Notes: generated by a model from the letters alone, not told the origin. DNA of 64,000 bases from Halalkalicoccus tibetensis (GCF_037996645.1 NZ_JBBMXV010000004.1:521684-585683), one strand, 5' to 3'. Positions 24,873-33,661 are shown, counted from the first letter of the stretch. Numbers and translations: made by a program.

Positions 24873-24909
24873 CCCTTTTCGATCCCCCGGCCCCGCCGTA
24901 TCACCGCCC

Positions 24910-24929
24910 GATATTATGGAATGATTTAT
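24910..24929 (+). promoter_or_regulatory. Conserved promoter of secreted xylanase 2
   Basis: Identical over 20 bases to 23091-23110 and at the same distance (30 bases) from the start codon, so both xylanases should answer to the same signal. Confidence 0.55.
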
Positions 24930-24959
24930 AATGCAGAGGTCCTACGATAAAACGAAGCC

Positions 24960-26648
24960 ATGCGAGAAGAGAACATAGATCACTCGGCGGGTAGCGACGG
25001 CGACGTCTCGGGTCTCGACCGGCGACTGTTCCTGGGCATGCTGGGAGCGCTCGGGGCCGGCGGAAGTCTAAGCGGGGTAGCCGGGGCCGACGACGGGGGC
25101 GAACCGGGGGACGACTGGGAGGCGGCAGCCGACGACCGCATTCACGAGCATCGGACTGCGGAGCTCGAGGTATCGATCGCCGACGGCGACGGCGACGCCG
25201 TCGAGACGGAGGTGGACGTCGAGATGCTCGAACACGAGTTCACCTTCGGGACGGCCGTGGACGCGAACCGGCTCCAGGAGGAGGGCGAGGACGCCGACCG
25301 GTATCGCGAGGTCGTGACGGAGCTGTTCAACACCGCCGTCCTCGAGAACCACCACAAGTGGCGCTTCTGGGAGGACGACCAGGAGCTGGCGGACGAGGCC
25401 ACCGAGTGGGTACTCGAGGAGGGGCTCGACATCCGGGGCCATGCGGCCCTCTGGGCGGCCGTCGACTCCTGGGCGGTGCCGCCGGACGTCGTCAGCGCGA
25501 TGGGCGTCGAGTGGGAGGACAACGACGTCACTGATCCCGAGTTCGATCCTGAACACGTCGAGGAGCGCTCGTTCGAGCACCTCGAGACGATCATCGAGCA
25601 CTACGGCGAGGACATGCTCCACTGGGACGTCGTCAACGAGGTGATCCACGAGCCCGAGATGATCCAGGCGATCGACGGCGAGGACGTCGACCCCGTCGAG
25701 GCGCCCGTGCTGGCCGAGTGGTATCGCACCGCGACGGAGGTCGCCCCCGAGGCCGTCGACCTCGACGTCAACGACTACAACACGCTCGCGGGCCCCTACG
25801 AGGACACCCGCGACGACTACGAGCGCCAGATCGAGTTCCTCGCCAACGAAGAAGGAGCCGACCTCGACGGGGTCGGCATGCAGTGTCACTTCAGCGAGGC
25901 CGAGACGCTGACGCCCGAACAGACCATGGAGGGGCTCGATCGGTACACCGGGTACGGCGCGGACCTCCGGATCACCGAGTTCGACATGGCCGACGAGGAG
26001 TGGGACGAGAAGGAGAAGGCGGAGTTCTTCGAGGGGTTCCTCAGGACGATATTCAGCCACCCCGACGTCGAGGACTTCCTCATGTGGGGCTTCTGGGACG
26101 ACGAGCACTGGCTGGACGACGCACCGCTGTTCTTCGAGGACTGGGAGGAGAAACCCAGCTACGACGTCTACACCGACCTCGTCTTCGGGGAGTGGTGGAC
26201 CGACGAATCGGGCACGACGGCGGACGGCTCGGGCTCCTTCGAGCCGTTCCTCGGCGAGCACGAGCTGACGATCTCGTTCGAGGACGGCGAGTTCCGAACC
26301 GAACTTTCGATCACGGACTCGGACGGGGAGAGCGTCGAGGTGGTCGTCGCCGACGTCGACGTCCGCGGCGCGGCGGGCGGGCGCCGCCAGGGAACGCTCC
26401 CGGTCCACGTTTCGGGCGGCGAGGCCTTCGACCCGAGGACGCTCGACCCCCAGACGATTCGCTTCGGGACCCCCGAGGCGGTCGACACGGGCGAAGGAGC
26501 CACGCCCCGCTCCGAGGAGCTCTCGGGTGGCCGGAACGGCTGTATGATCCACTTCGACGCCGGCGAGAGCACTCTCGAAGGAGGCGTGGCGATGCTTCAC
26601 GGACGGACCGAGGACGGCAAGCTTGTCGTCGGCTTCGAGCGCTACTGA
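24960..26648 (+). CDS. Secreted GH10 endo-1,4-beta-xylanase 2
   Basis: A 562-residue paralogue of the preceding gene with the same layout: Tat signal (LDRRLFLGMLGALGAGG), GH10 domain with acid/base Glu about 227 (WDVVNEVIH) and nucleophile Glu about 340 (RITEFDM), then the C-terminal beta module (FGTPEAVDTGEGATPRS). The WANRG loop reads WAAVDSWAVPP here, so it also lacks the canonical His. The segment before the acid/base Glu is longer and differs (VEWEDNDVTDPEFDPEH). This suggests diverged cleavage preference rather than simple dosage. It lies 87 bases after copy 1. Confidence 0.88.
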   Translation: MREENIDHSAGSDGDVSGLDRRLFLGMLGALGAGGSLSGVAGADDGGEPGDDWEAAADDRIHEHRTAELEVSIADGDGDAVETEVDVEMLEHEFTFGTAVDANRLQEEGEDADRYREVVTELFNTAVLENHHKWRFWEDDQELADEATEWVLEEGLDIRGHAALWAAVDSWAVPPDVVSAMGVEWEDNDVTDPEFDPEHVEERSFEHLETIIEHYGEDMLHWDVVNEVIHEPEMIQAIDGEDVDPVEAPVLAEWYRTATEVAPEAVDLDVNDYNTLAGPYEDTRDDYERQIEFLANEEGADLDGVGMQCHFSEAETLTPEQTMEGLDRYTGYGADLRITEFDMADEEWDEKEKAEFFEGFLRTIFSHPDVEDFLMWGFWDDEHWLDDAPLFFEDWEEKPSYDVYTDLVFGEWWTDESGTTADGSGSFEPFLGEHELTISFEDGEFRTELSITDSDGESVEVVVADVDVRGAAGGRRQGTLPVHVSGGEAFDPRTLDPQTIRFGTPEAVDTGEGATPRSEELSGGRNGCMIHFDAGESTLEGGVAMLHGRTEDGKLVVGFERY

Positions 26649-26735
26649 TCGGGGAATCGCCCGACCAACCGCCGACCGACCCTCACCGAGCCCCACGTCA
26701 GAAACACTAAGACGGATGGCTCCGAGGGTGGTGGT

Positions 26736-29054
26736 GTGAGACGATCTACCCAACGGGAGGCCGGCGACCAGCCGGCCTCGGCCAAGAACCGGGTCGAGGA
26801 GCTCCTCGAACGGATGACCGTGGAGGAGAAGGCCGCGCAGCTGGGTTCGGTGAACGCCGACCGCGTGATCGAGGACGGCGAGGTCGACCGCGAGGCGGCG
26901 GCCGAGTGGCTCGAACACGGGATCGGTCACCTGACCCGGATCGGCGGCGAGGGGAGCCTCTCGCCGGCCGACGCGGCGCGCGTGACGAACGATCTGCAGG
27001 ACCTTCTGGAGGAGGAGACTCGCCTCGGGCTCCCGGCGATCCCCCACGAGGAGTGTCTGAGCGGCTATATGGGTCCGGAGGCGACGACGTTCCCCCAGAT
27101 GATCGGGATGGCGAGCACGTGGAACCCGGAGCTGCTCGAGGACGTCACCGAAACGATCCGCGGCGAGCTCCAGGCGCTCGGGACGACCCACGCGCTCTCG
27201 CCGGTGCTCGACGTGGCCCGCGACCTCCGCTGGGGGCGCGTCGAGGAGACGTTCGGCGAGGACCCGCTGCTGGTCGCGTCGATGGCCTGCGCGTACGTCT
27301 CGGGGCTGCAGGGCGAGGGCCGCTCCGATGGGATCTCGGCCACGCTGAAACACTTCGTCGGCCACGGGGCCACGGATGGAGGAAAGAACCGCTCCTCGCT
27401 CAACGTCGGCCCCCGGGAGCTCCGGGAGGTCCACCTGTTCCCCTACGAGGCGGCGATCAGCGAGGCCAACGCCGAGTCGGTGATGAACGCCTATCACGAC
27501 ATCGACGGGATCCCGTGTGCCAGCTCCGAGTGGCTGCTCACCGACGTTCTCAGGGGCGAGTTCGGCTTCGACGGCACCGTCGTCTCCGACTACTACAGCG
27601 TCAGGCATCTGGTGACCGAACACGGAACCGCGAACACCAAGCCCGAGGCCGCGACCCAGGCATTAGAGGCCGGCCTCGACGTTGAGCTGCCCTACACCGA
27701 CTACTACGGCGAGTTCCTCGTCGAGGCCGTCGAGAACGGCGACCTCTCGGAGGCGACCCTCGACGAGTCCGTCCGCCGGGTGCTCCGCGAGAAGGCCCGC
27801 AAGGGCGTCCTCGACGACCCGACCGTCGACGCCGAGGCTGCCGCCGACGCGTTCCACACCGACGAGGCCGCAGAGGTCAATCGGAAAGCCGCGTGCCAGT
27901 CGATGACGCTGTTGAAGAACGAGGACGACCTCCTGCCGCTCGACGTCGACTCGGTGGCGGTCGTCGGCCCGAAGGCCGACGCGAAGAAGGAGCTGCTCGG
28001 CGATTACGCCTACGCCGCCCACTACCCCGAGGAGGAGTACGAGTCCGATGCCACGACCCCGCTTTCGGCGCTCGAATCGCGCGACGGGCTCGACGTGCAC
28101 TACGAAGAGGGCTGTACGATCTCCGGACCCTCGACCGAGGGGTTCGATTCGGCCGTCGACGCCGCGAGCGACGCGGACGTGACGCTCGCGTTCGTCGGCG
28201 CCCGCTCGGCGGTCGACTTCTCGGACGTCGACGCCGAGAAGGAGAACAAACTGAGCGTGCCGACCAGCGGCGAGGGCTGTGACGTCACCGACCTCGGCCT
28301 CCCCGGCGTGCAGGAGGAGCTGGTCGATCAGCTCCTCGAAACCGACACGCCCGTGGTCGTCGTGGTCGTCAGCGGCAAGCCCCACTCGATCGAGGAAATC
28401 GCAGAGGAGGCACCAGCAGTGTTGTACGCCTGGCTGCCCGGCGACGAGGGCGGGCCCGCCATCGCGGACGTCCTCCTCGGCGAGCACAACCCCGGCGGCC
28501 GGCTGCCCGTCTCGCTGCCGAAATCCGTCGGCCAGCTCCCCGTCTACTACAACCGGAAGGCCAACACCGCGAACAAGGGCTACGTCTACACCGACAGCGA
28601 GCCCGTCTACCCCTTCGGCCACGGGTTGAGCTACACCGAGTTCGAGTACGCAGACCTCGAGCTCTCCGAGGAAAGCGTCCCGCCGCTCGGCACCCTTACC
28701 GCGAGCGTCACCGTAACGAACACGGGCGAGCGGGCCGGCAGCGAGGTTGTCCAGCTCTACACCCACGCGGCGAACCCGAGCCAGGCTCGACCCGTCCAGG
28801 AGCTGACCGGCTTCGAGCGCCTCTCGCTCGATCCGGGCGAGTCCGCACGCGTCTCCTTCGAGCTTTCACCCACTCAGCTGGCCTTCCACGACGAGTCGAT
28901 GGACCTCGCCGTCGAGGAGGGCCCCTACGAGGTCAGGATCGGCCGCTCGGCGAGCGATATCGTGGCAAGCGAGGAACTGGAGGTGAGTGCGTCGAAAGTC
29001 GTGCCGAAGACGGCCCGGCGATACTTCGCCGAGACGACCGTCGAGAGCGAGTAG
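26736..29054 (+). CDS. GH3 beta-xylosidase/beta-glucosidase
   Basis: A 772-residue GH3 enzyme without signal peptide. The N-terminal barrel shows RMTVEEKAAQLG, GLPAIPHEECLSGYM, TLKHFVGHGATDGG and the nucleophile Asp at about residue 285 in FDGTVVSDYYSV. The second domain has SMTLLKNEDDLLPL and WLPGDEGGPAIADVLLGEHNPGGRLPVS. The last 120 residues are a fibronectin-III-like domain (GSEVVQLYTHAANPS). In a xylan locus a beta-xylosidase role on imported oligosaccharides is most likely, but family members also cut glucosides. The start is GTG at 26736. It is convergent with the xylose dehydrogenase, with 16 bases between stops. Confidence 0.92.
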   Translation: MRRSTQREAGDQPASAKNRVEELLERMTVEEKAAQLGSVNADRVIEDGEVDREAAAEWLEHGIGHLTRIGGEGSLSPADAARVTNDLQDLLEEETRLGLPAIPHEECLSGYMGPEATTFPQMIGMASTWNPELLEDVTETIRGELQALGTTHALSPVLDVARDLRWGRVEETFGEDPLLVASMACAYVSGLQGEGRSDGISATLKHFVGHGATDGGKNRSSLNVGPRELREVHLFPYEAAISEANAESVMNAYHDIDGIPCASSEWLLTDVLRGEFGFDGTVVSDYYSVRHLVTEHGTANTKPEAATQALEAGLDVELPYTDYYGEFLVEAVENGDLSEATLDESVRRVLREKARKGVLDDPTVDAEAAADAFHTDEAAEVNRKAACQSMTLLKNEDDLLPLDVDSVAVVGPKADAKKELLGDYAYAAHYPEEEYESDATTPLSALESRDGLDVHYEEGCTISGPSTEGFDSAVDAASDADVTLAFVGARSAVDFSDVDAEKENKLSVPTSGEGCDVTDLGLPGVQEELVDQLLETDTPVVVVVVSGKPHSIEEIAEEAPAVLYAWLPGDEGGPAIADVLLGEHNPGGRLPVSLPKSVGQLPVYYNRKANTANKGYVYTDSEPVYPFGHGLSYTEFEYADLELSEESVPPLGTLTASVTVTNTGERAGSEVVQLYTHAANPSQARPVQELTGFERLSLDPGESARVSFELSPTQLAFHDESMDLAVEEGPYEVRIGRSASDIVASEELEVSASKVVPKTARRYFAETTVESE

Positions 29055-29070
29055 GCCGAACGGAGTTCCT

Positions 29071-30150
29071 TTAGATCTCGACCCGTTCGCCGCTCTCGGC
29101 GCTCTCGTAGACGGCCGCGAGCGTCCGCATGTCGACCAGTCCGTGTTCGGGCATCCCCTCCGGCTCGCGACCCGCGAGCAGGCAGTCCGCGAAGTAGTCG
29201 AACTCCTCCTCCATCTGGTCGACCCCCGGGGTGTCGACCTCGACGGTCGTGTTCCCGACCGTCAGTTCGAGGTCGCTCTCGCCGTGGAAGGCGGGCTCGA
29301 TCAGGATCGTCCCCTCGCTGCCGGTGATCCGGAGGTGGCTGCTCATGTGGGCGTTCTGGCTCGCGGTACAGGTCGCGTAGACGTCGTCCTCGAGGGCGAC
29401 GGTGAAGGCCGCGACCTCGTCGGGGACCTCCGAGAAGTACTCGTGGTCGCTGTGCATGGTCGACTGTGCGGCGACCGGGTCGCGATCGAGGACGAACCGG
29501 GTCGTGTTGATCGAGTAGATCCCCAGGTCCATCACGCTCGTCCCGTAGCCCGCGAGCTCGGGGTCGAGGCGCCACTGGTCGGCCCCCCAGCCGACGATCC
29601 CCTGGGACATGTCGCCATGGACGTGGACCGGTTCGCCGATCGCGCCGGCCCGCACCAGCTCCCGGGCCCGCCTGATGGTCGGCTCGGTGTGCATCCGGTA
29701 GGCGACCATCGCCGTGGCGTCGCCCTCACGGCAGGCCTCGACGATCGCCTCGCTCCGCTCGACCGACGCCTCCATGGGCTTCTCACAGAGGACGGCCTTC
29801 CCGCGCTCGGCGGCCGCCTCGACGTGTTCGAGGTGTTTCGCGTTCGGGGTGCAGACGTAGACCGCGTCGTAGGCGTCGCTCGCCTCACCGTCCTGAAACT
29901 CCTCGTAGGTCAGCCCGGCCTCGACGGTCTCATGTTCGTTCACCACCTCCTCTGCCTTCTCCGCCGAGCCGCTGACGACGACCGTCGTCTCGCAGAACGT
30001 CGACTCCTCGACGGCCGGCATCGCCTCGTCACGGGTCCACCAGCCCAACCCGACCATCGCGAACCGGACCGGGCCCTCCTCCTCGTCCGATTCCTGCCAG
30101 TCGCGGTGTGAGAACGAGTCGAGATACGAGCGGACGTCGTCTGGTTCCAT
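29071..30150 (-). CDS. xacA: D-xylose 1-dehydrogenase (NADP+), Gfo/Idh/MocA family
   Basis: A 359-residue enzyme that closely follows the haloarchaeal xylose dehydrogenases as I remember them: FSHRDWQES start, FAMVGLGWWTRDEAMPA, LCEKPMEAS with the active-site Lys, YRMHTEPTIRRARELV, QWRLDPELAG, and DQMEEEFDYFADCLL. It oxidises D-xylose to xylonolactone, the first step of the oxidative pathway known from Haloarcula and Haloferax. A TATA-like TGATTTATTAG at about 30172-30183 lies some 27 bases before the ATG. No lactonase or 2-keto-3-deoxyxylonate dehydratase was seen in the window. Confidence 0.9.
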   Translation of the reverse strand: MEPDDVRSYLDSFSHRDWQESDEEEGPVRFAMVGLGWWTRDEAMPAVEESTFCETTVVVSGSAEKAEEVVNEHETVEAGLTYEEFQDGEASDAYDAVYVCTPNAKHLEHVEAAAERGKAVLCEKPMEASVERSEAIVEACREGDATAMVAYRMHTEPTIRRARELVRAGAIGEPVHVHGDMSQGIVGWGADQWRLDPELAGYGTSVMDLGIYSINTTRFVLDRDPVAAQSTMHSDHEYFSEVPDEVAAFTVALEDDVYATCTASQNAHMSSHLRITGSEGTILIEPAFHGESDLELTVGNTTVEVDTPGVDQMEEEFDYFADCLLAGREPEGMPEHGLVDMRTLAAVYESAESGERVEI

Positions 30151-30221
30151 GTGCCTCGGTTGCGCGAGCGAGCTAATAAATCACGGTGATGGCCGGCGTC
30201 GGGGATGGCACTTCCCGAAAC

Positions 30222-31673
30222 CTACGCGAAGGCCTCCGACTCCTCGAGCACCGCCGATCCCTCGAGATCCCAGCCCTCGAGATAGCCTTCCTCGGCGACG
30301 ATCAGCTCCGCGAACATTTCGCGGGCGTCCTCCGTCCCGAGGGTACGGACCTGCTGATCGATGAGAAAGCCCTCGAACGCCGCGTCGACGTCGCCGGTTC
30401 GGGAGGCCTCTATGACCGTCTCGATCGTGTCGACGTGTCCTCGAATCAGGCTCTCGACGGGCCGGGGAAAGCCGCCCGCGGCGATCGGTTTCACCTCGCC
30501 GGCCCGGATCAGCGCGTTGGTCTCGACGACGGCGTCCTCCTGGAGGCCGTCGACCTGGCCGACGTTCGGGAGGTTGACGTTCGTGGTGTAGGTCCCCTCG
30601 CCGACGAGCGCGCGCAGGATGTCGACGAACGTCTCGTTTGACTCGGTGAGCTCGAACTCTTTTTCTCCCTCCAGCCACGCCTCGACGTCGGTGGTCTGGT
30701 CGGACTCGGCGGGCGTCCAGTGTTTCGCGCGGTAGTCGCTGCCCGTGCGTTTGACCCCCCAACGGTTGAGCTCCTCCCGACCGCCCTGCATGAACCAGGT
30801 CGCGTACTCGATCAGGTGGCGGTCGCCCGCGGCGGGCAGGACGCCGAACCGGCGAAAGAGCTCCCAGGTCACCTGCCAGTTGTCGACGAAGACGCTCTCG
30901 CCCTCGATCTCCTCGGGCGTGAACCGCCGGTGGCCGTGTTCGCTATCGCGGAGCTCCTCGAGGACCGGCCAGAGATCGACGCCCTGACAGCGCGCCTCGT
31001 CGACCCACGTGAAGTGGTTGATCCCCTTGACGTTGACCGAGACGTCCGATCGCTCGGCGTCCATGTCGAGCTCCTCGCGGGCGTAGCGCGCCAGCCGGTG
31101 GCGCGTGCCGAGCACCTCGTGACAGAGGCCGATGGCGTTGATCCCGGGGTACTCGTCGTAGAGCGCGCGGGTGACGAAGTGGACCGGGTTGGTGTAGTTG
31201 AACACCCACGCATCGGGACAGTGCTCGGCGATCGCCGCGGCGAACTCGCGGTACTGGGGGATCGTCCGCATCGCCCGGAGGATCCCGCCGGGACCGATCG
31301 TCGCCGCGACCGCCCCGTAGATGCCGTACTCCTTCGGGACGTCCAGATCGTGGACGAACGTCTCGGCGGGGTCGTACTGCGTGGAGATGATGACGACGTC
31401 GGCCCCCGTGAGCGTCGTCTCGAGGGTATCCGTCGCCTCGTAGCTCCATTCAGCGACCGCACCGTCCTGCTCTTGGACCCAGTTCCCGAAGCGGGCGTTC
31501 CGCTCGGCACTCTCCGGATGGGCGTCGTAGAGCCGGACCTCGCCGTCGAGCTCCGACTGCGCGAGGTCCTGGATGAGGTTCGGCGCCCACTGGCGGCTGC
31601 CGCCGCCGATGTAGGCGATGGTCACGTGATCCGAACTGGGCGCTGTCCGCACCTGTGTCGAGGCGAGTGTCAT
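30222..31673 (-). CDS. GH4 family alpha-glycosidase (NAD-dependent), possible alpha-glucuronidase
   Basis: A 483-residue GH4 protein. It has the NAD-binding start (VTIAYIGGGSRQWAPNLIQDL), FNYTNPVHFVTRAL, the metal-binding Cys-His in GLCHEVLGTRH, and VNVKGINHFTWV. GH4 enzymes need NAD+ and Mn2+ and cleave by an oxidation-elimination-reduction route. The four residues after Gly-Leu (CHEV) vary with substrate class. They differ from the motif of phospho-glycosidases, so an unphosphorylated substrate such as an alpha-glucuronide or alpha-galactoside is likely. Context favours alpha-glucuronides from xylan. A TATA-like ACTTATTTACC at about 31700 lies upstream. It is divergent from the short-chain dehydrogenase at 31789. 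Confidence 0.85.
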   Translation of the reverse strand: MTLASTQVRTAPSSDHVTIAYIGGGSRQWAPNLIQDLAQSELDGEVRLYDAHPESAERNARFGNWVQEQDGAVAEWSYEATDTLETTLTGADVVIISTQYDPAETFVHDLDVPKEYGIYGAVAATIGPGGILRAMRTIPQYREFAAAIAEHCPDAWVFNYTNPVHFVTRALYDEYPGINAIGLCHEVLGTRHRLARYAREELDMDAERSDVSVNVKGINHFTWVDEARCQGVDLWPVLEELRDSEHGHRRFTPEEIEGESVFVDNWQVTWELFRRFGVLPAAGDRHLIEYATWFMQGGREELNRWGVKRTGSDYRAKHWTPAESDQTTDVEAWLEGEKEFELTESNETFVDILRALVGEGTYTTNVNLPNVGQVDGLQEDAVVETNALIRAGEVKPIAAGGFPRPVESLIRGHVDTIETVIEASRTGDVDAAFEGFLIDQQVRTLGTEDAREMFAELIVAEEGYLEGWDLEGSAVLEESEAFA

Positions 31674-31788
31674 CGACTATCACTCACGCCCGGCCGGTAA
31701 ATAAGTACGGGCCGCGGTAGTCCGCAGGGGAGAGTCCCGGCGGCCGGGATTCCACAAGAGTTTTCGTAGCACGATTGAACGGGGGAGT

Positions 31789-32562
31789 ATGGCACACCAG
31801 TCGGAGTGTACGGTCAGCGTCGCGGACAAGTCGGCGGTCGTGATCGGCGGCTCGACCGGGATCGGCCGGGCGATCGCCCGCAGCTTCGCCGAGGAGGGCG
31901 CTGACGTCATCGCGACCAGCCGCAGCGAGGAAAACGTCGAGGACGCCACCGAGGAGCTGCGCTCGCTCGGCGCGACGACCACCGCCGTCACCTGCGACGT
32001 CCGTGACGACGACTCCATCGAGAACCTGTGGGAGGTCGCCGAGGAGACGCTGGGCGGCGTCGACGTGCTCGTCAACTCGGCGGGCTCGGTCGCGCGCGCG
32101 CCGGTGACGGAGATGACCGACGAGCAGTGGGCCCAGGACATCGACGTCTGTCTGACCGGCGTCTTCAGGGCCTGTCGGGCCTTCGGGCAGGGGATGAACG
32201 AGGGCGGGAGCATCGTCAACATCTCCTCGATGTCCGCGGGTCAGGCCCGCGAGAACCGCGGGGCGTACTGTGCGGCCAAAAGCGGCGTGAACGGGCTGAC
32301 CCGCGCGGCCGCCGCCGACCTCGCGCCCGAGATCCGCGTCAACGCGATCGCCCCCGGGTTCGTCAAGACGGAGATGGCCGGCGGCGCGTTCGACGAGGGC
32401 ACCGAGACCCGGGAGGCGATCGACGAACGCACGCCGATGGAGCGGGTCGCGACGCCCGACGAGATCGCCGGCGCGGCGGTCTACCTCGCGAGCGACGCCG
32501 CCTCCTTCACCACGGGTGAGATCATCACGATCGACGGCGCCTACGACGACAGCGCGTTCTAA
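31789..32562 (+). CDS. Short-chain dehydrogenase, candidate fructuronate reductase
   Basis: A 257-residue classical SDR. It shows the cofactor motif GGSTGIGRAIARSF, the NSAG motif, a Ser in NISSMS, and the catalytic YCAAK. The C-terminal half has RVNAIAPGFVKTEM and TTGEIITIDGAYD. It stands 70 bases before mannonate dehydratase in the same direction. Glucuronate isomerase is also in the locus, but no UxuB-type (polyol dehydrogenase family) reductase was seen. An SDR that reduces D-fructuronate to D-mannonate would close the gap. That is an inference from position; the sequence alone only says SDR. Confidence 0.85.
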   Translation: MAHQSECTVSVADKSAVVIGGSTGIGRAIARSFAEEGADVIATSRSEENVEDATEELRSLGATTTAVTCDVRDDDSIENLWEVAEETLGGVDVLVNSAGSVARAPVTEMTDEQWAQDIDVCLTGVFRACRAFGQGMNEGGSIVNISSMSAGQARENRGAYCAAKSGVNGLTRAAAADLAPEIRVNAIAPGFVKTEMAGGAFDEGTETREAIDERTPMERVATPDEIAGAAVYLASDAASFTTGEIITIDGAYDDSAF

Positions 32563-32632
32563 CTCCGGTGTTCCGTTCGCAGGGTGGCGGGTGACCCGGT
32601 ATCGTTATATCCGCCGGCGAGAGTCGATCGGT

Positions 32633-33661
32633 ATGGCAGAGCGCCCACCAGAAGCGAGTACCGAGCGGTTCGACGAGCTCCCGATGCGCGTCGGCCTCGG
32701 GCAGTTCATGCAGCCGACGCGCGAACGCCTCCGGTACATCTCCCAGCTCGGCGTCGAGCACGTTCTGTTGAACATGTACGCGACGCCGCTTCTGAGCGAC
32801 ACGGAGGTCCCGCTCACCGGCGAGAAGGAGTGGGCGTTCGACGAGCTCGTCCAGCTGCGGAACCGGGTGGAGGACGCCGGCCTCAGGCTGAACGCGATCG
32901 AGAACATTCCGATCAGTTTCTACGATGACGTGATGCTCGGCGGGCCGGGACGCGACGAGCAGCTCGAGCACGTCAAGAACACGATCCGCAACATGGGTCG
33001 GGCGGGGATTCCCGTGCTCGGCTACCACTGGTCGCCCAGCGGCGTCTGGCGCACCTCGACCTCCCGCAGAGTGCGCGGCGGGGCCGAATCGACGGGGCTG
33101 GACGCCGCGGAGCTTGAGAACGCGCCCCTGAGCCACGGCCGCGAGTACACCGAGGAGGAGCTCTGGAAGAACTACGAACGCTTTCTGGAGGCAGTGCTCC
33201 CGGTCGCCGAGGAGGCAGATGTGACCCTCGCGCTCCATCCGAACGACCCGCCGCTCGAGCGCGTCGCCGGGATGCCGTTCCTGTTCCGGGACTTCGAGAG
33301 CTTCCGGCGCGCGATGGAGCTCGTTCCGAGCGAGAACCACGGCCTCGAGTTCTGTCTCGGCACCTGGGCCGAGATGGGCGAGGACCTCTTCGAGGCCATC
33401 GAGCACTTCGGCGGGCGCGACGAGCTGGTCTACGTCCACTTCCGGAACGTCGAGGGGACGATCCCCTCCTTCACGGAGACGTTCATCGACGAGGGCGACT
33501 ACGACCCGTACGCGATCCTCGAAGCGCTCGACGAGGCCGGCTTCTCCGGGATGATGATTCCCGATCACGTCCCGCGCCTGGAGGGCGACGACGACTGGAA
33601 GGACCGCGGGCGGGCCTACACGGTCGGCTACATGAAGGGGATGCTCCGCGGGATCCGCTGA
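32633..33661 (+). CDS. uxuA: Mannonate dehydratase
   Basis: A 342-residue UxuA-type enzyme that would dehydrate D-mannonate to 2-keto-3-deoxygluconate. Visible features: MRVGLGQFMQPT start, NAIENIPISFYDDVMLG, GIPVLGYHWSPSGVWRTS, TLALHPNDPPLERVAGMPFLFR with the metal-binding His, GLEFCLGTWAEMG with the Cys ligand, VYVHFRNVEG and MIPDHVPRLEGDDDW. The product would feed the general haloarchaeal KDG pathway encoded elsewhere. Start ATG 32633 follows a TATA-like GTTATATCC by about 25 bases. It is the last gene of the xylan block. Confidence 0.92.
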   Translation: MAERPPEASTERFDELPMRVGLGQFMQPTRERLRYISQLGVEHVLLNMYATPLLSDTEVPLTGEKEWAFDELVQLRNRVEDAGLRLNAIENIPISFYDDVMLGGPGRDEQLEHVKNTIRNMGRAGIPVLGYHWSPSGVWRTSTSRRVRGGAESTGLDAAELENAPLSHGREYTEEELWKNYERFLEAVLPVAEEADVTLALHPNDPPLERVAGMPFLFRDFESFRRAMELVPSENHGLEFCLGTWAEMGEDLFEAIEHFGGRDELVYVHFRNVEGTIPSFTETFIDEGDYDPYAILEALDEAGFSGMMIPDHVPRLEGDDDWKDRGRAYTVGYMKGMLRGIR

